Below, piece after piece: positions 7,642 through 15,530 of a stretch of 64,000 bases of DNA. Positions within the stretch are counted from its first letter, which is position 1. Every line of letters begins with the position of its first letter. The stretch lies in NCBI RefSeq assembly GCF_003369795.1, contig NZ_CP026730.1, positions 5,137,001-5,201,000 on the forward strand, read 5' to 3'. A model generated the notes under the pieces. That model saw only the letters and a list, made by a program, of their open reading frames with translations, had not been told where the DNA came from and did no database searches. Made by a program: the position numbers and the translations under genes. The DNA is from Streptomyces sp. CB09001 (GTDB lineage: Bacteria > Actinomycetota > Actinomycetes > Streptomycetales > Streptomycetaceae).

Positions 7642-8625
7642 ATGACCTCGACGGACACTTCTGCGAACGGCGCTTCCCCGCACGGCGCCCCGACGATGCT
7701 CGCCCTGCACCAGACGGCCCTCGGCGGCCCCGACGTGCTGCGGCCCACCGAACTGCCCCGGCCCGAACCGGGACCGGGCGAGATCCTCGTCGCCGTGCAC
7801 GCGGCCGGGCTGAACCCCACGGACTTCAAGCACCGGGCCGTACGGCTCTTCCTGCCGCCCCCGCCGCTGACCCTCGGCTGGGACGTCTCCGGCACCGTGG
7901 TGGAGACCGGTTTCGGCGTCACCCTCTTCCGGCCCGGCGACGAGGTCTTCGGCATGCTGCCCTATCCGCACGGGCACGGCTCGCACGCCGAGTACGTGAC
8001 CGGACCGGCCCGTGCCTTCGCCGCCAAGCCCGCCGGTATCGACCACGTCCACGCCGCCGCGCTCCCGCTGGCCGCGCTCACCGCCTGGCAGGCCCTCGTC
8101 GACACCGCCGGTCTCCGGGCCGGGCAGCGGGTGCTGATCCACGCGGCGGCCGGCGGCGTCGGCCATCTCGCCGTACAGCTCGCCAAGGAGCGTGGCGCGC
8201 ACGTCACCGGCACCGCGAGCGCGTCCAAGCACGCGTTCCTGCGCGAACTCGGTGCGGACGCCTGCGTCGACTACCGCACCGCGGACTTCGCCGACACCGA
8301 CGAGCGGTACGACGTCGTCCTCGACACGCTCGGCGGGGAGACCGCCACCCGTTCCGTGGGCGTGCTCCGCCCGGGCGGCGTCGTCGTCTCGCTGCTGCCG
8401 GGCGACGCAGACACCGCGGCCGCGGCCGGGCGGGCCGGGGTCCGGGCCGTCGTCCTGCTCGTCGAGCACGACCACGCCGGGATGCGCGCCATCGCCGAAC
8501 TCGTCGAACGGGGGAGCCTGCGCGCCCACGTGTCCGGCACCTTCCCGCTCGCCGAGGGTGCCCTCGCGCACGCGCAGGGGGAGACCGGCCGCACCACGGG
8601 CAAGCTGGTCGTCACCGTGCGCTGA
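7642..8625 (+). CDS. Zinc-independent NADP(H) oxidoreductase, quinone reductase/MDR family
   Basis: A 327-residue medium-chain dehydrogenase/reductase. It has the GroES-like N-terminal half (EILVAVHAAGLNPTDFKHR, LGWDVSGTVVETG, FRPGDEVFGM) and a Rossmann half with the nucleotide-binding AAAGGVGHLAVQLAKERGA motif at about residues 175-195. Cysteine zinc ligands of alcohol dehydrogenases are missing, pointing to the quinone oxidoreductase/enoyl reductase branch. The ATG at 7642 follows a GGGGG ribosome site by one base; an in-frame ATG 13 codons upstream is the alternative. It is divergent from the GlxA-type regulator. Its 3' end overlaps the convergent TetR gene by 14 bp. Substrate unknown. Confidence 0.9.
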   Translation: MTSTDTSANGASPHGAPTMLALHQTALGGPDVLRPTELPRPEPGPGEILVAVHAAGLNPTDFKHRAVRLFLPPPPLTLGWDVSGTVVETGFGVTLFRPGDEVFGMLPYPHGHGSHAEYVTGPARAFAAKPAGIDHVHAAALPLAALTAWQALVDTAGLRAGQRVLIHAAAGGVGHLAVQLAKERGAHVTGTASASKHAFLRELGADACVDYRTADFADTDERYDVVLDTLGGETATRSVGVLRPGGVVVSLLPGDADTAAAAGRAGVRAVVLLVEHDHAGMRAIAELVERGSLRAHVSGTFPLAEGALAHAQGETGRTTGKLVVTVR

Positions 8626-9340
8626 GCGGGCCCGGACCGGCCGCGTCCCACCGGGGCGCGGCCGGTTCCGCGTCGTCCACGCCGGCCGCGTCATCCGTCT
8701 CGTCCCTCTCGTCCGGGTCGCCCCCGTCCGCGCCGGCCAGGCCCCACAGCAGTACCTGCGTCAGACCACGCACCCACTCCTCGTCCGCGGACCGGGCGCT
8801 GACCAGCGTGCGGTGCACCACCGCGCCCGCCACCACGTCGAAGATGAGGTCCGCCGTGCGGGTGGCCTCGGCCGGGTTGGTCTCGGGCGGCAGCTCGCCG
8901 CGGGCCTGGGCCCGCGCCCTGCCCTCCAGCACCAGGCGCTTCTGCCGCTCGACGATCGACGTGCGGATGCGCTCGCGCAGCGCGTCGTCCCGCGTGGACT
9001 CCGCGACCACCGCCATCAGACCGCTCCTGGCCTCCGGCCGGGCCAGGATCGCCGCGAACTGGAGCACCACGCCCTCGATGTCGGCGGCGAGAGAGCCGCG
9101 GTCGGGCAGTTCGAGCTCGTCGAAGAGCTCCGCCACCGCGTCCACGACCAGCTCGTTCTTGCCCGCCCAGCGGCGGTAGAGCGTCGTCTTGGCAACCCCG
9201 GCCCGCGTGGCGACGTCTCCCAGGGTGAGCTTCGACCAGCCGAGATCTACCAGGGCGGCCCGCGTCGCGGCCAGGATCGCGGTGTCCGCCGCGGCACTGC
9301 GCGGGCGCCCGGCACGGCCGGCGGGGGAGCTGCTCTGCAT
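8612..9340 (-). CDS. TetR-family transcriptional regulator
   Basis: A 242-residue TetR-type repressor. The DNA-binding domain is at residues 18-65, with TLGDVATRAGVAKTTLYRRW forming the helix-turn-helix. The C-terminal ligand/dimer domain ends near residue 205 and is followed by an acidic, low-complexity tail rich in D, E and A (DERDETDDAAGVDDAEPAA). ATG start preceded by GGGGG. It converges on and overlaps the oxidoreductase gene by 14 bp. A TetR-like dyad lies about 100 bp upstream at 9442-9456 and could be its operator. Ligand unknown. Confidence 0.9.
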   Translation of the reverse strand: MQSSSPAGRAGRPRSAAADTAILAATRAALVDLGWSKLTLGDVATRAGVAKTTLYRRWAGKNELVVDAVAELFDELELPDRGSLAADIEGVVLQFAAILARPEARSGLMAVVAESTRDDALRERIRTSIVERQKRLVLEGRARAQARGELPPETNPAEATRTADLIFDVVAGAVVHRTLVSARSADEEWVRGLTQVLLWGLAGADGGDPDERDETDDAAGVDDAEPAAPRWDAAGPGPLSAR

Positions 9341-9441
9341 CCCCCGACCTTAACCGGCGGGTAACACGCGGCCGGTGGTGAGACAGATCACCGCGACGTG
9401 GGCCGGCGGTGGGGTGTTCCGACGGGCCGTCCCGGCATTAC

Positions 9442-9456
9442 GCTACGACTCGTAGC
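9442..9456. promoter_or_regulatory. Dyad between the TetR and thioredoxin-like genes
   Basis: GCTACG (9442-9447) and CGTAGC (9451-9456) form a perfect inverted repeat around ACT, with outer TTAC and GAAA giving local AT enrichment. Size and position fit a TetR operator between the divergent TetR gene (start 9340) and the thioredoxin-like gene (start 9607). Assignment to this regulator is inferred. Confidence 0.4.
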
Positions 9457-9606
9457 GAAAGCGCGGGTCCGCCCGCGCCCCAGCGACGACCACGGGCGTG
9501 GGGTGGGGACCCGGCGCCGAGCAGTACACGGACCGAACAGCACACATCCGGGCGGGCTTTCGACCCGGTTTTCACACGCGCGCGCCGTACGGGGGAGGAT
9601 AGACCC

Positions 9607-10584
9607 ATGCAGCCACGGAACATGTCCATGAGCGGGGTCGTCGACCTCGCCGCGGTGAAGCAGGCCCAGGAGGCCAAGGCGAAGGCGGAGCAGGCGCGCG
9701 CCGAGGCGGCCCGGACCGGCGGCGCGGGCGCCGTCTCCCCGGCCGACCTCGTCATCGACGTCGATGAGGCCGGCTTCGAGAGCGATGTCCTGCAGCGGTC
9801 CACCGAGGTCCCGGTCGTCATCGACTTCTGGGCCGAGTGGTGCGAGCCCTGCAAGCAGTTGAGCCCGGTCCTGGAGCGGCTCGCCGTCGAGTACAACGGG
9901 CGCTTCCTCCTCGCCAAGATCGACGTCGACGCCAACCAGATGCTGATGCAGCAGTTCGGCGTCCAGGGCATCCCGGCCGTGTTCGCGGTCGTCGCCGGGC
10001 AGGCGCTGCCCCTCTTCCAGGGGGCCGCCGGCGAGGCGCAGATCCGTCAGACGCTGGACCAGCTGGTGCAGGTCGGCGAGGAGCGTTTCGGCCTGACCGG
10101 TCTCGTCGTCGACCCCGAGGCGGAGCCGGGCGCCGAGCGGCCCGCCGCCCCCGAGCGCCCCGCCGGGCCGCACGACGCGGCCCTGGACGCCGCCGTGCAG
10201 GCGATGGACGCGGGCGACCTGGCCGGTGCCGTCCAGGCGTACAAGAAGGTGCTGGCCGAGGAGCCCGGCAACACGGAGGCCAAACTGGGCCTGTCCCAGG
10301 CCGAGTTGCTCCAGCGGGTGCAGAACGCCGATCCGCAGAAGGTCCGTCGGGAAGCGGCCGACAGGCCGGGCGACGCCCAGGCGCAGATCGCCGCCGCCGA
10401 CCTGGACCTGGTGGGCGGCCACGTGGAGGACGCCTTCGGGCGCCTCATCGACACGGTGCGCGTCACGGCGGGCGACGACCGGGACGCCGTACGGCTGCGG
10501 TTGCTGGAGCTGTTCGAGGTGGTCGGTGCCGACGATCCGCGGGTGACCGCGGCGCGCCGGGCGCTCGCGCGGGCCCTGTTCTAG
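9607..10584 (+). CDS. YbbN/CnoX-like thioredoxin-TPR protein
   Basis: A 325-residue cytoplasmic protein. Residues 10-36 form an A/K/E/Q-rich helix, 48-155 a thioredoxin fold and about 190-325 tetratricopeptide-like helices (AMDAGDLAGAVQAYKKVLAE, AKLGLSQAELLQRV). This is the architecture of YbbN/CnoX, a holdase that combines thioredoxin and TPR domains. The active-site motif is WCEPC (Cys79, Cys82) rather than WCGPC, so both cysteines are kept but redox potential is probably altered. The cis-proline loop GIPAVF is present. The ATG at 9607 has an excellent GGGGGAGGA ribosome site; upstream in-frame sequence is intergenic. A small and then a very strong hairpin follow. Confidence 0.9.
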   Translation: MQPRNMSMSGVVDLAAVKQAQEAKAKAEQARAEAARTGGAGAVSPADLVIDVDEAGFESDVLQRSTEVPVVIDFWAEWCEPCKQLSPVLERLAVEYNGRFLLAKIDVDANQMLMQQFGVQGIPAVFAVVAGQALPLFQGAAGEAQIRQTLDQLVQVGEERFGLTGLVVDPEAEPGAERPAAPERPAGPHDAALDAAVQAMDAGDLAGAVQAYKKVLAEEPGNTEAKLGLSQAELLQRVQNADPQKVRREAADRPGDAQAQIAAADLDLVGGHVEDAFGRLIDTVRVTAGDDRDAVRLRLLELFEVVGADDPRVTAARRALARALF

Positions 10585-10671
10585 GCGGCTTCCGGTCGGC
10601 GCTCCCGGATCGGCGTTCTAAACGCCGTCGGCGTGTTGCGTATGTGAAGGAGCTGTCGAAGAGGCGTCACT

Positions 10672-10709
10672 GCGGCCGCGCTTTACCAAAACTTGGTAAT
10701 CGCGGCCGC
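10672..10709 (+). terminator. Strong interrupted hairpin (terminator or attenuator)
   Basis: GCGGCCGCG (10672-10680) pairs with CGCGGCCGC (10701-10709); inside it, TTACCAA (10683-10689) pairs with TTGGTAA (10693-10699). The two stems are separated only by a small internal loop. It most simply terminates the thioredoxin-like gene ending 88 bp earlier. Confidence 0.55.
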
Positions 10710-10711
10710 TG

Positions 10712-10724
10712 TTACTGCCAGTAA
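10712..10724. promoter_or_regulatory. Palindromic TTACTG-C-CAGTAA site
   Basis: TTACTG and CAGTAA are perfect inverted repeats around a single C. A related but imperfect copy, TACTAGCCAGTAA, lies at 10842-10854, 130 bp further on. Both are upstream of the DUF6230 operon. The form resembles TTAC-N-GTAA operators of TetR-type lipid regulators, but no regulator can be named. Confidence 0.4.
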
Positions 10725-11236
10725 GTCGGCAGCGTCGATCTGTCGGACTCTGTCCATCGATCAATAGTTTTGTTCTGCCCATATGGCACACTCAGCGTCG
10801 CCGTTCGGGCCCGGTGCGTCGTCCCCCCGTCACACGGCCGCTACTAGCCAGTAACGAACCCCCTTGTGTCGACGGCGAGAATGCACCACGATCGGCGACG
10901 CTCGGTCCATTCCCGTACCCCGACAGCCGGTCGGGTGGCGGGGGTTCCTGGGTCCCCACCGAGCAGGGTCGGCGGCAGTGATGCCGGCCCTTGGGCAGGG
11001 GGGTCTTCGCTCATCCGGCGAAGCCTGTCCAGCAGGGTTGTGCGTGATGCGTGTCAGGCGCGACCAGTGGTTGTCGCTCGGGGGTGATCGCCGGTTGTTC
11101 GGGCGCGTGGTACGTGCCGCCGAGGACAGGCGCTCTCCTTCCCGAGGACGTAGCACTTCTCCCATCCCTGCCGGGCCGAGTCGCCGACTGGCGACGGGGC
11201 CGAGGCCAGGAGATGTACGTCCGAGAAGGAGGAAAT

Positions 11237-11875
11237 ATGGAGTCCCAGGTGCGTGGCGGGACCAGATGGAAGCGGTTCGCTGTGGTGATGGTGCCCAGCG
11301 TCGCCGCCACGGCTGCGATAGGCGTCGCGCTCGCGCAGGGCGCTCTCGCCGCGTCGTTCAGCGTGTCGGGTCAGTCGTTCAAGGTGACGGCCGACGAACT
11401 CGTGGGAACCGGCTTCTCACAGTACGGCGCCTACGACAAGGGCGTGGACGGCAACCACGCCGTGGCGGTCTCGGCGTTCGACAAGGCCACCATCACGAAC
11501 ATGTGCCAGTCGGTCGTCACCCCGAACATCCCGCTGATCGGGTCCGTCACGCTGAAGCTGAAGGCGGGCGACAGCGACAAGGAATCGGGCAAGGTCCACG
11601 CCAAGCAGCTCTACATCGATGTTCAGGATCTGGAGGCGGACGCCACCTTCACGAACATCGACATCGGCGTGGCTGCCGGGGCCATCAACAAGGGCCCGAG
11701 GCAGAAGCAGGGTGAGGTCGAGGGCAAGCAGACCAGCCCGGGCGGCTTCGCTCAGCAGGCCGACAAGGCCGTGCTGACCGACGTGAAGCAGACGGCGTGG
11801 GCGACCACGGCCGGCACCTTCCAGCTCAGCGGTCTGAAGATGTCGCTGTCCAAGGGCGTCGACGAGTGCTACTGA
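11237..11875 (+). CDS. DUF6230 family secreted or membrane-anchored protein
   Basis: A 212-residue protein with an N-terminal hydrophobic export segment at about residues 14-38 (FAVVMVPSVAATAAIGVALA, then QGALAAS), followed by a beta-rich exterior domain. Features include the ADELVGTGFSQYG segment, paired cysteines (NMCQSV and the terminal DECY) and a QTAWATTAGTF motif. The pattern matches DUF6230; relatives have been labelled cholesterol esterase, but no GxSxG or other catalytic motif is visible, so I do not support that label. The ATG at 11237 follows AAGGAGG by 4 bp. It heads an operon with DUF6114 and a secreted acidic protein. Confidence 0.8.
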   Translation: MESQVRGGTRWKRFAVVMVPSVAATAAIGVALAQGALAASFSVSGQSFKVTADELVGTGFSQYGAYDKGVDGNHAVAVSAFDKATITNMCQSVVTPNIPLIGSVTLKLKAGDSDKESGKVHAKQLYIDVQDLEADATFTNIDIGVAAGAINKGPRQKQGEVEGKQTSPGGFAQQADKAVLTDVKQTAWATTAGTFQLSGLKMSLSKGVDECY

Positions 11876-11991
11876 GCACTCACTGACGGACGGGGGCCGG
11901 TTGCGCCCCCGCCCGTCGGCCCTCCGGCCGCCTCGTGACGGGGCGGCCCACATCACCACCACAGCAACGCTGTACCAGGGAGCTGTTTTCC

Positions 11992-12549
11992 ATGAGCGCC
12001 GAGACTCCTGCCGCCGTCGGCCAGTTCACCCGCCGCAGGCTGCAGTTCCGAGGCTGGCGGGGCGCCAGGCCCTTCTGGGCCGGTCTGCTCGTCCTGCTCG
12101 GTGGCTTCCCGATCATGTACTTCCCCTACGCGCACTTGCAGTTCGGGAACCTGACGGTGGCGATGGCCACCACGGCCGGCGCCGGATCACTGATCATCGG
12201 CGTGCTGCTCGTCGTACTCGGCGTCAGTCTCTGGTTCCAGAAGCACGTACGGGTCTTCGCGGGGATCGCGGCGATTCTGCTCGCCCTGGTGTCCATTCCC
12301 GTCGCCAACTTCGGTGGCTTCATCATCGGCTTCATGCTCTCGCTCGTCGGCGGGGCCCTGGCCGTGGCATGGGCGCCCGGGGGGCCGGCCGAGACGGGGC
12401 CGGCCAAGGGCGACCAGGGCGAGGGCGGCGCCTCCGAGGGCTCGAGGGGCGACTCGAGTTCCTCGCCGTCCCTGAGCGCACTCGGGGGCGACGATCTGTC
12501 AGGAACGAGCCCGGCCAACGGGGCGAACGGGAGGCACAGTGCCGGCTGA
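11992..12549 (+). CDS. DUF6114 family integral membrane protein
   Basis: A 185-residue membrane protein with about four hydrophobic helices between residues 26 and 128 (FWAGLLVLLGGFPIMYFPYA; LTVAMATTAGAGSLIIGVLL; VFAGIAAILLALVSIPVA; FGGFIIGFMLSLVGGALAVA), then a cytosolic or exterior glycine/serine-rich tail of about 55 residues. This matches DUF6114, recurrently adjacent to DUF6230 in Streptomyces. The ATG at 11992 follows a GGGAG ribosome site. Its last 11 bp overlap the next gene, so the two are coupled. Function unknown; it could be the membrane partner of the two exported proteins. Confidence 0.85.
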   Translation: MSAETPAAVGQFTRRRLQFRGWRGARPFWAGLLVLLGGFPIMYFPYAHLQFGNLTVAMATTAGAGSLIIGVLLVVLGVSLWFQKHVRVFAGIAAILLALVSIPVANFGGFIIGFMLSLVGGALAVAWAPGGPAETGPAKGDQGEGGASEGSRGDSSSSPSLSALGGDDLSGTSPANGANGRHSAG

Positions 12550-13942
12550 CGAGGTGGAGCACGGGAGGGACGAGGAAACGTCCCGTGCGAGAACGGGGCC
12601 ACGTCACGCGGCGCCCAGGAAGCCACTGTTCACCAGGTTTCACGTGCCTACCGGCAAGGCGATAGCCCTGGCGGCGATGCCCACGGCGGTTCTCATGGGG
12701 CTGGGGCTCACCCCGACCCTCGCTCTCGCGGACGGCAACGACCAAGGCGCGCCGTCGTCCAACAGCCTGACGGCGGACGAGTACAAGGTCTGCGTCGAGG
12801 CGATGGCGGACGCCGAGAAGGACGCGTCCGAGTCGCCCGAGCCGTCGGCCTCCGCGACCGACGACGGCAAGCAGGACGAGACGGAGCCCAGCGGCTCGCC
12901 CTCGGCCGGGGACACGGGCAAGAAGCCGGGCACGGACAAGGACGCGTCCTCTTCGTCGGATTCAGGTTCCGACGACAAGGACGACACGGCCGCCGGTGAC
13001 AAGGCCGCCGACAGCGACAAGTCCGAGCCCGCTCCGAGCCCCTCCGCGTCCGAAGGTAAGGAATCGGCCGGCGCGAGCGCCGCCGAGCCCTCCCCCTCCG
13101 AGTCGGAGAAGGGCGGCCTGCTGGAGGGCATCGGCGACGCCATAGAGGGCATCTTCACCGGCGGCGACAAGGCCGAGAAGGCCGAGGAGACCGCGAGCCC
13201 GACGCCGACCCCCTCGGCGTCCCAGGGCACCGGCGACACCGCGTCCGACGCCGTGCAGGAGACCACCGACAAGGTCACCGGCACGGTGAAGGACACCGTG
13301 GACGGCGCGACCGACGCGGCGTCGAAGGCGGCCGAGGACGCCAAGGACACGGTGGACAAGACCGCCGAGGAGGCCGAGAAGGCCGCGGAGAAGGCGAAGG
13401 AGGAGGCGGAGGAGGCGACCGCCTCGCCGAGCCCCAGCCCGTCCGGGAGCGCCGCCGTGGACCCGGAGGACTGCCCGACCGCCACCGACGAGGAGGGCGG
13501 GGTCGACAACACCCTGCCCGTCCCGGAGGACCCCTGGTACCTGGAGGCCAGCTCCCTCACCCTGAAGGGCGCCTCCTACAAGGGCGTCGTCGAGGTGAAG
13601 ACGGCCAGTGGGGCGACGAAGAAGGTCCTGAAGTACGTCATCTCGAACGGCACCGACATCGGCGACCTGCACCAGATCGTCAAGGACGACACGACCGGCA
13701 AGACGCACCACGTGCAGGCGGCCAAGGGCTCCACGTCCACGATCCGCGACGGCGAAACGATCATGTACACCGAGAGTATTTCGGGCAATCTGCTCGGGCT
13801 GATCCCGATCACCTTCGACCCGGAGCACCCGCCGCCGCTGGACATCCCGCTGATCTACTTCACCAACGTGAAGGTGGTGCAGGCCGGCCAGTTCGGCGGC
13901 ACCCTGCACGTCCCCGGGCTGCACCAGTACGTCACCGACTGA
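12539..13942 (+). CDS. Secreted acidic low-complexity protein of the DUF6230/DUF6114 operon
   Basis: A 467-residue exported protein of unknown function. Residues 1-38 are basic, 39-64 are a hydrophobic signal segment (GKAIALAAMPTAVLMGLGL, ending ALALADG), about 75-320 are an acidic S/P/E/K/D-rich region with a helical heptad-like part (QETTDKVTGTVKDTVDGATD and the following K/E/A-rich stretch, about 240-300), and about 325-467 form a compact C-terminal domain (PWYLEASSLTLKGASYKG, ITFDPEHPPPLDIPLIYFT, GTLHVPGLHQYVTD). One cysteine lies at each side of the linker. The stretch suggests a cell-wall-spanning stalk holding a surface domain. GTG start, overlapping DUF6114 by 11 bp. Confidence 0.8.
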   Translation: MPADEVEHGRDEETSRARTGPRHAAPRKPLFTRFHVPTGKAIALAAMPTAVLMGLGLTPTLALADGNDQGAPSSNSLTADEYKVCVEAMADAEKDASESPEPSASATDDGKQDETEPSGSPSAGDTGKKPGTDKDASSSSDSGSDDKDDTAAGDKAADSDKSEPAPSPSASEGKESAGASAAEPSPSESEKGGLLEGIGDAIEGIFTGGDKAEKAEETASPTPTPSASQGTGDTASDAVQETTDKVTGTVKDTVDGATDAASKAAEDAKDTVDKTAEEAEKAAEKAKEEAEEATASPSPSPSGSAAVDPEDCPTATDEEGGVDNTLPVPEDPWYLEASSLTLKGASYKGVVEVKTASGATKKVLKYVISNGTDIGDLHQIVKDDTTGKTHHVQAAKGSTSTIRDGETIMYTESISGNLLGLIPITFDPEHPPPLDIPLIYFTNVKVVQAGQFGGTLHVPGLHQYVTD

Positions 13943-13966
13943 GACCGCGGCCGCGAGCCACGACCG

Positions 13967-14001
13967 CCGAGGGCGCCCCCTGTCGCAGGGGGCGCCCTCG
14001 G
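13967..14001. terminator. Bidirectional terminator between the surface operon and pyk
   Basis: A perfect 16-bp stem: CCGAGGGCGCCCCCTG (13967-13982) with CAGGGGGCGCCCTCGG (13986-14001) around a TCG loop. It sits between convergent genes ending at 13942 and 14026 and can serve both. Confidence 0.8.
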
Positions 14002-14025
14002 TGCGTACGGCGGGGGAGGGGGCGG

Positions 14026-15456
14026 TCAGCCGCGCCGCGTCTCGCCCAGGTGGAGGACCCGCACCATGTTGGTGGTGCCGGGCACGCCGGGAGGCGAACC
14101 GGCGGTGATCACGACGATGTCGCCGTCGCTGAACCGGCCGAGGCGGGCCGTCTCCTGGTCCACCAGGTCGACCATCTCGTCCGTGGTGTTCACCAGCGGC
14201 ACCACGTGCGGCTCCACTCCCCAGCTGAGCGCCAGCTGGTTGCGGGTGGACTCGTCGGTGGTGAAGGCGAGGATCGGCTGGGCCGCGCGGTAGCGGGAGA
14301 GCCGGCGGGCGGTGTCGCCGGACTGGGTGAACGCCACCAGGCCCTTGCCGCCCAGGAAGTCGGCGATCTCGGCGGCCGCACGGGCCACCGAACCGCCCTG
14401 CGTGCGCGGCTTCTTGCCCGGCACCAGCGGCTGGAGGCCCTTGGAGAGCAGCTCCTGCTCGGCGGCGGTGACGATCTTCGACATCGTCTTGACGGTCTCG
14501 ATCGGGTACGCGCCCACGCTCGACTCGGCGGACAGCATGACCGCGTCGGCGCCGTCCAGGATCGCGTTGGCCACGTCGGAGGCCTCGGCGCGGGTCGGAC
14601 GGGAGTTGGTGATCATCGACTCCATCATCTGGGTCGCCACGATCACCGGCTTGGCGTTGCGCCGGCACAGCTCGATCAGGCGCTTCTGCACCATGGGAAC
14701 CTTCTCGAGCGGGTACTCGACGGCCAGGTCGCCGCGGGCGACCATCACGCCGTCGAACGCCATCACGACGTCCTCCATGTTGTCGACCGCCTGGGGCTTC
14801 TCCACCTTGGCGATCACCGGGACGCGGCGGCCCTCCTCGTCCATGACGCGGTGCACGTCGGCGACGTCCTTGGCGTCCCGGACGAAGGAGAGGGCGACCA
14901 GGTCGCAGCCCATGCGCAGCGCGAAGCGGAGGTCCTCGACGTCCTTCTCGCTCAGCGCGGGGACGTTGACCGCCGCGCCGGGCAGGTTGATGCCCTTGTG
15001 GTCGGAGATGACGCCGCCCTCGATGACGATCGTCCTCACCCGGGGGCCCTCGACCTCGGTGACCTTCAGCTCGACGTTGCCGTCGTTGATGAGCACCTGG
15101 TCGCCCTTGGTGACGTCACCGGGCAGCCCCTTGTACGTCGTGCCGCAGATCGTCCTGTCCCCCGGCACGTCCTCGGCGGTGATGGTGAACTCGTCACCGC
15201 GCACCAGCTCGACGGGACCCTCCGCGAAGGTCTCCAGGCGGATCTTCGGGCCCTGCAGGTCGGCGAGGACACCGATGGCCCGGCCGGTCTCCTTGGCGGC
15301 GGCCCGGACCCGGTCGTAACGCCCCTGGTGCTCGGCGTGGGTGCCGTGGCTGAAGTTGAAGCGGGCCACGTTCATGCCGGCTTCGATCAGCGTGACGAGC
15401 TGCTCGTGGGAGTCGACCGCGGGGCCGAGAGTACAGACGATTTTCGAACGGCGCAT
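14026..15456 (-). CDS. pyk: Pyruvate kinase
   Basis: A 476-residue pyruvate kinase, converting phosphoenolpyruvate and ADP to pyruvate and ATP. Family landmarks: MRRSKIVCTLGPAVDSHEQ at the start, NFSHGTH, the GPKIR substrate motif, KVEKPQAVDNMEDVV with the catalytic lysine, VMVARGDLAVEYPLEKV, the PVIVATQMMESM signature and the C-terminal domain. The ATG at 15456 is preferred over the ATG 9 bp upstream because AGGA lies at the right distance from it and the upstream ATG would have its ribosome site almost touching. The acetate genes begin 74 bp upstream on the same strand, so partial co-transcription is possible. Streptomyces usually carry two pyk genes. Confidence 0.96.
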   Translation of the reverse strand: MRRSKIVCTLGPAVDSHEQLVTLIEAGMNVARFNFSHGTHAEHQGRYDRVRAAAKETGRAIGVLADLQGPKIRLETFAEGPVELVRGDEFTITAEDVPGDRTICGTTYKGLPGDVTKGDQVLINDGNVELKVTEVEGPRVRTIVIEGGVISDHKGINLPGAAVNVPALSEKDVEDLRFALRMGCDLVALSFVRDAKDVADVHRVMDEEGRRVPVIAKVEKPQAVDNMEDVVMAFDGVMVARGDLAVEYPLEKVPMVQKRLIELCRRNAKPVIVATQMMESMITNSRPTRAEASDVANAILDGADAVMLSAESSVGAYPIETVKTMSKIVTAAEQELLSKGLQPLVPGKKPRTQGGSVARAAAEIADFLGGKGLVAFTQSGDTARRLSRYRAAQPILAFTTDESTRNQLALSWGVEPHVVPLVNTTDEMVDLVDQETARLGRFSDGDIVVITAGSPPGVPGTTNMVRVLHLGETRRG

Positions 15457-15530
15457 GGGTGCCATCCTATCGGTTTGTTTCGGCGCGGAATATTCCGGCT
15501 GGCGGAAAATACAAAAGGGCGGGATGTCGC

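Larger units (their letters stand above)
10585..11236 (+). other. 652-bp intergenic leader upstream of the DUF6230 operon
   Basis: No gene is supported here. It contains a small hairpin (10611-10627), a strong hairpin (10672-10709), two related motifs ending in GCCAGTAA (10712-10724 and 10842-10854), AT-rich promoter-like DNA around 10750-10790 (TCAATAGTTTTGTTC) and a good ribosome site AAGGAGG (11226-11232) before the next ATG. The length suggests a long 5' untranslated region or several promoters for the downstream operon. Confidence 0.6.

Noticed and set aside
11237..11875. Cholesterol esterase activity for the DUF6230 protein
   Set aside because: No GxSxG, GDSL or other esterase motif is visible; the label probably spread by annotation transfer.
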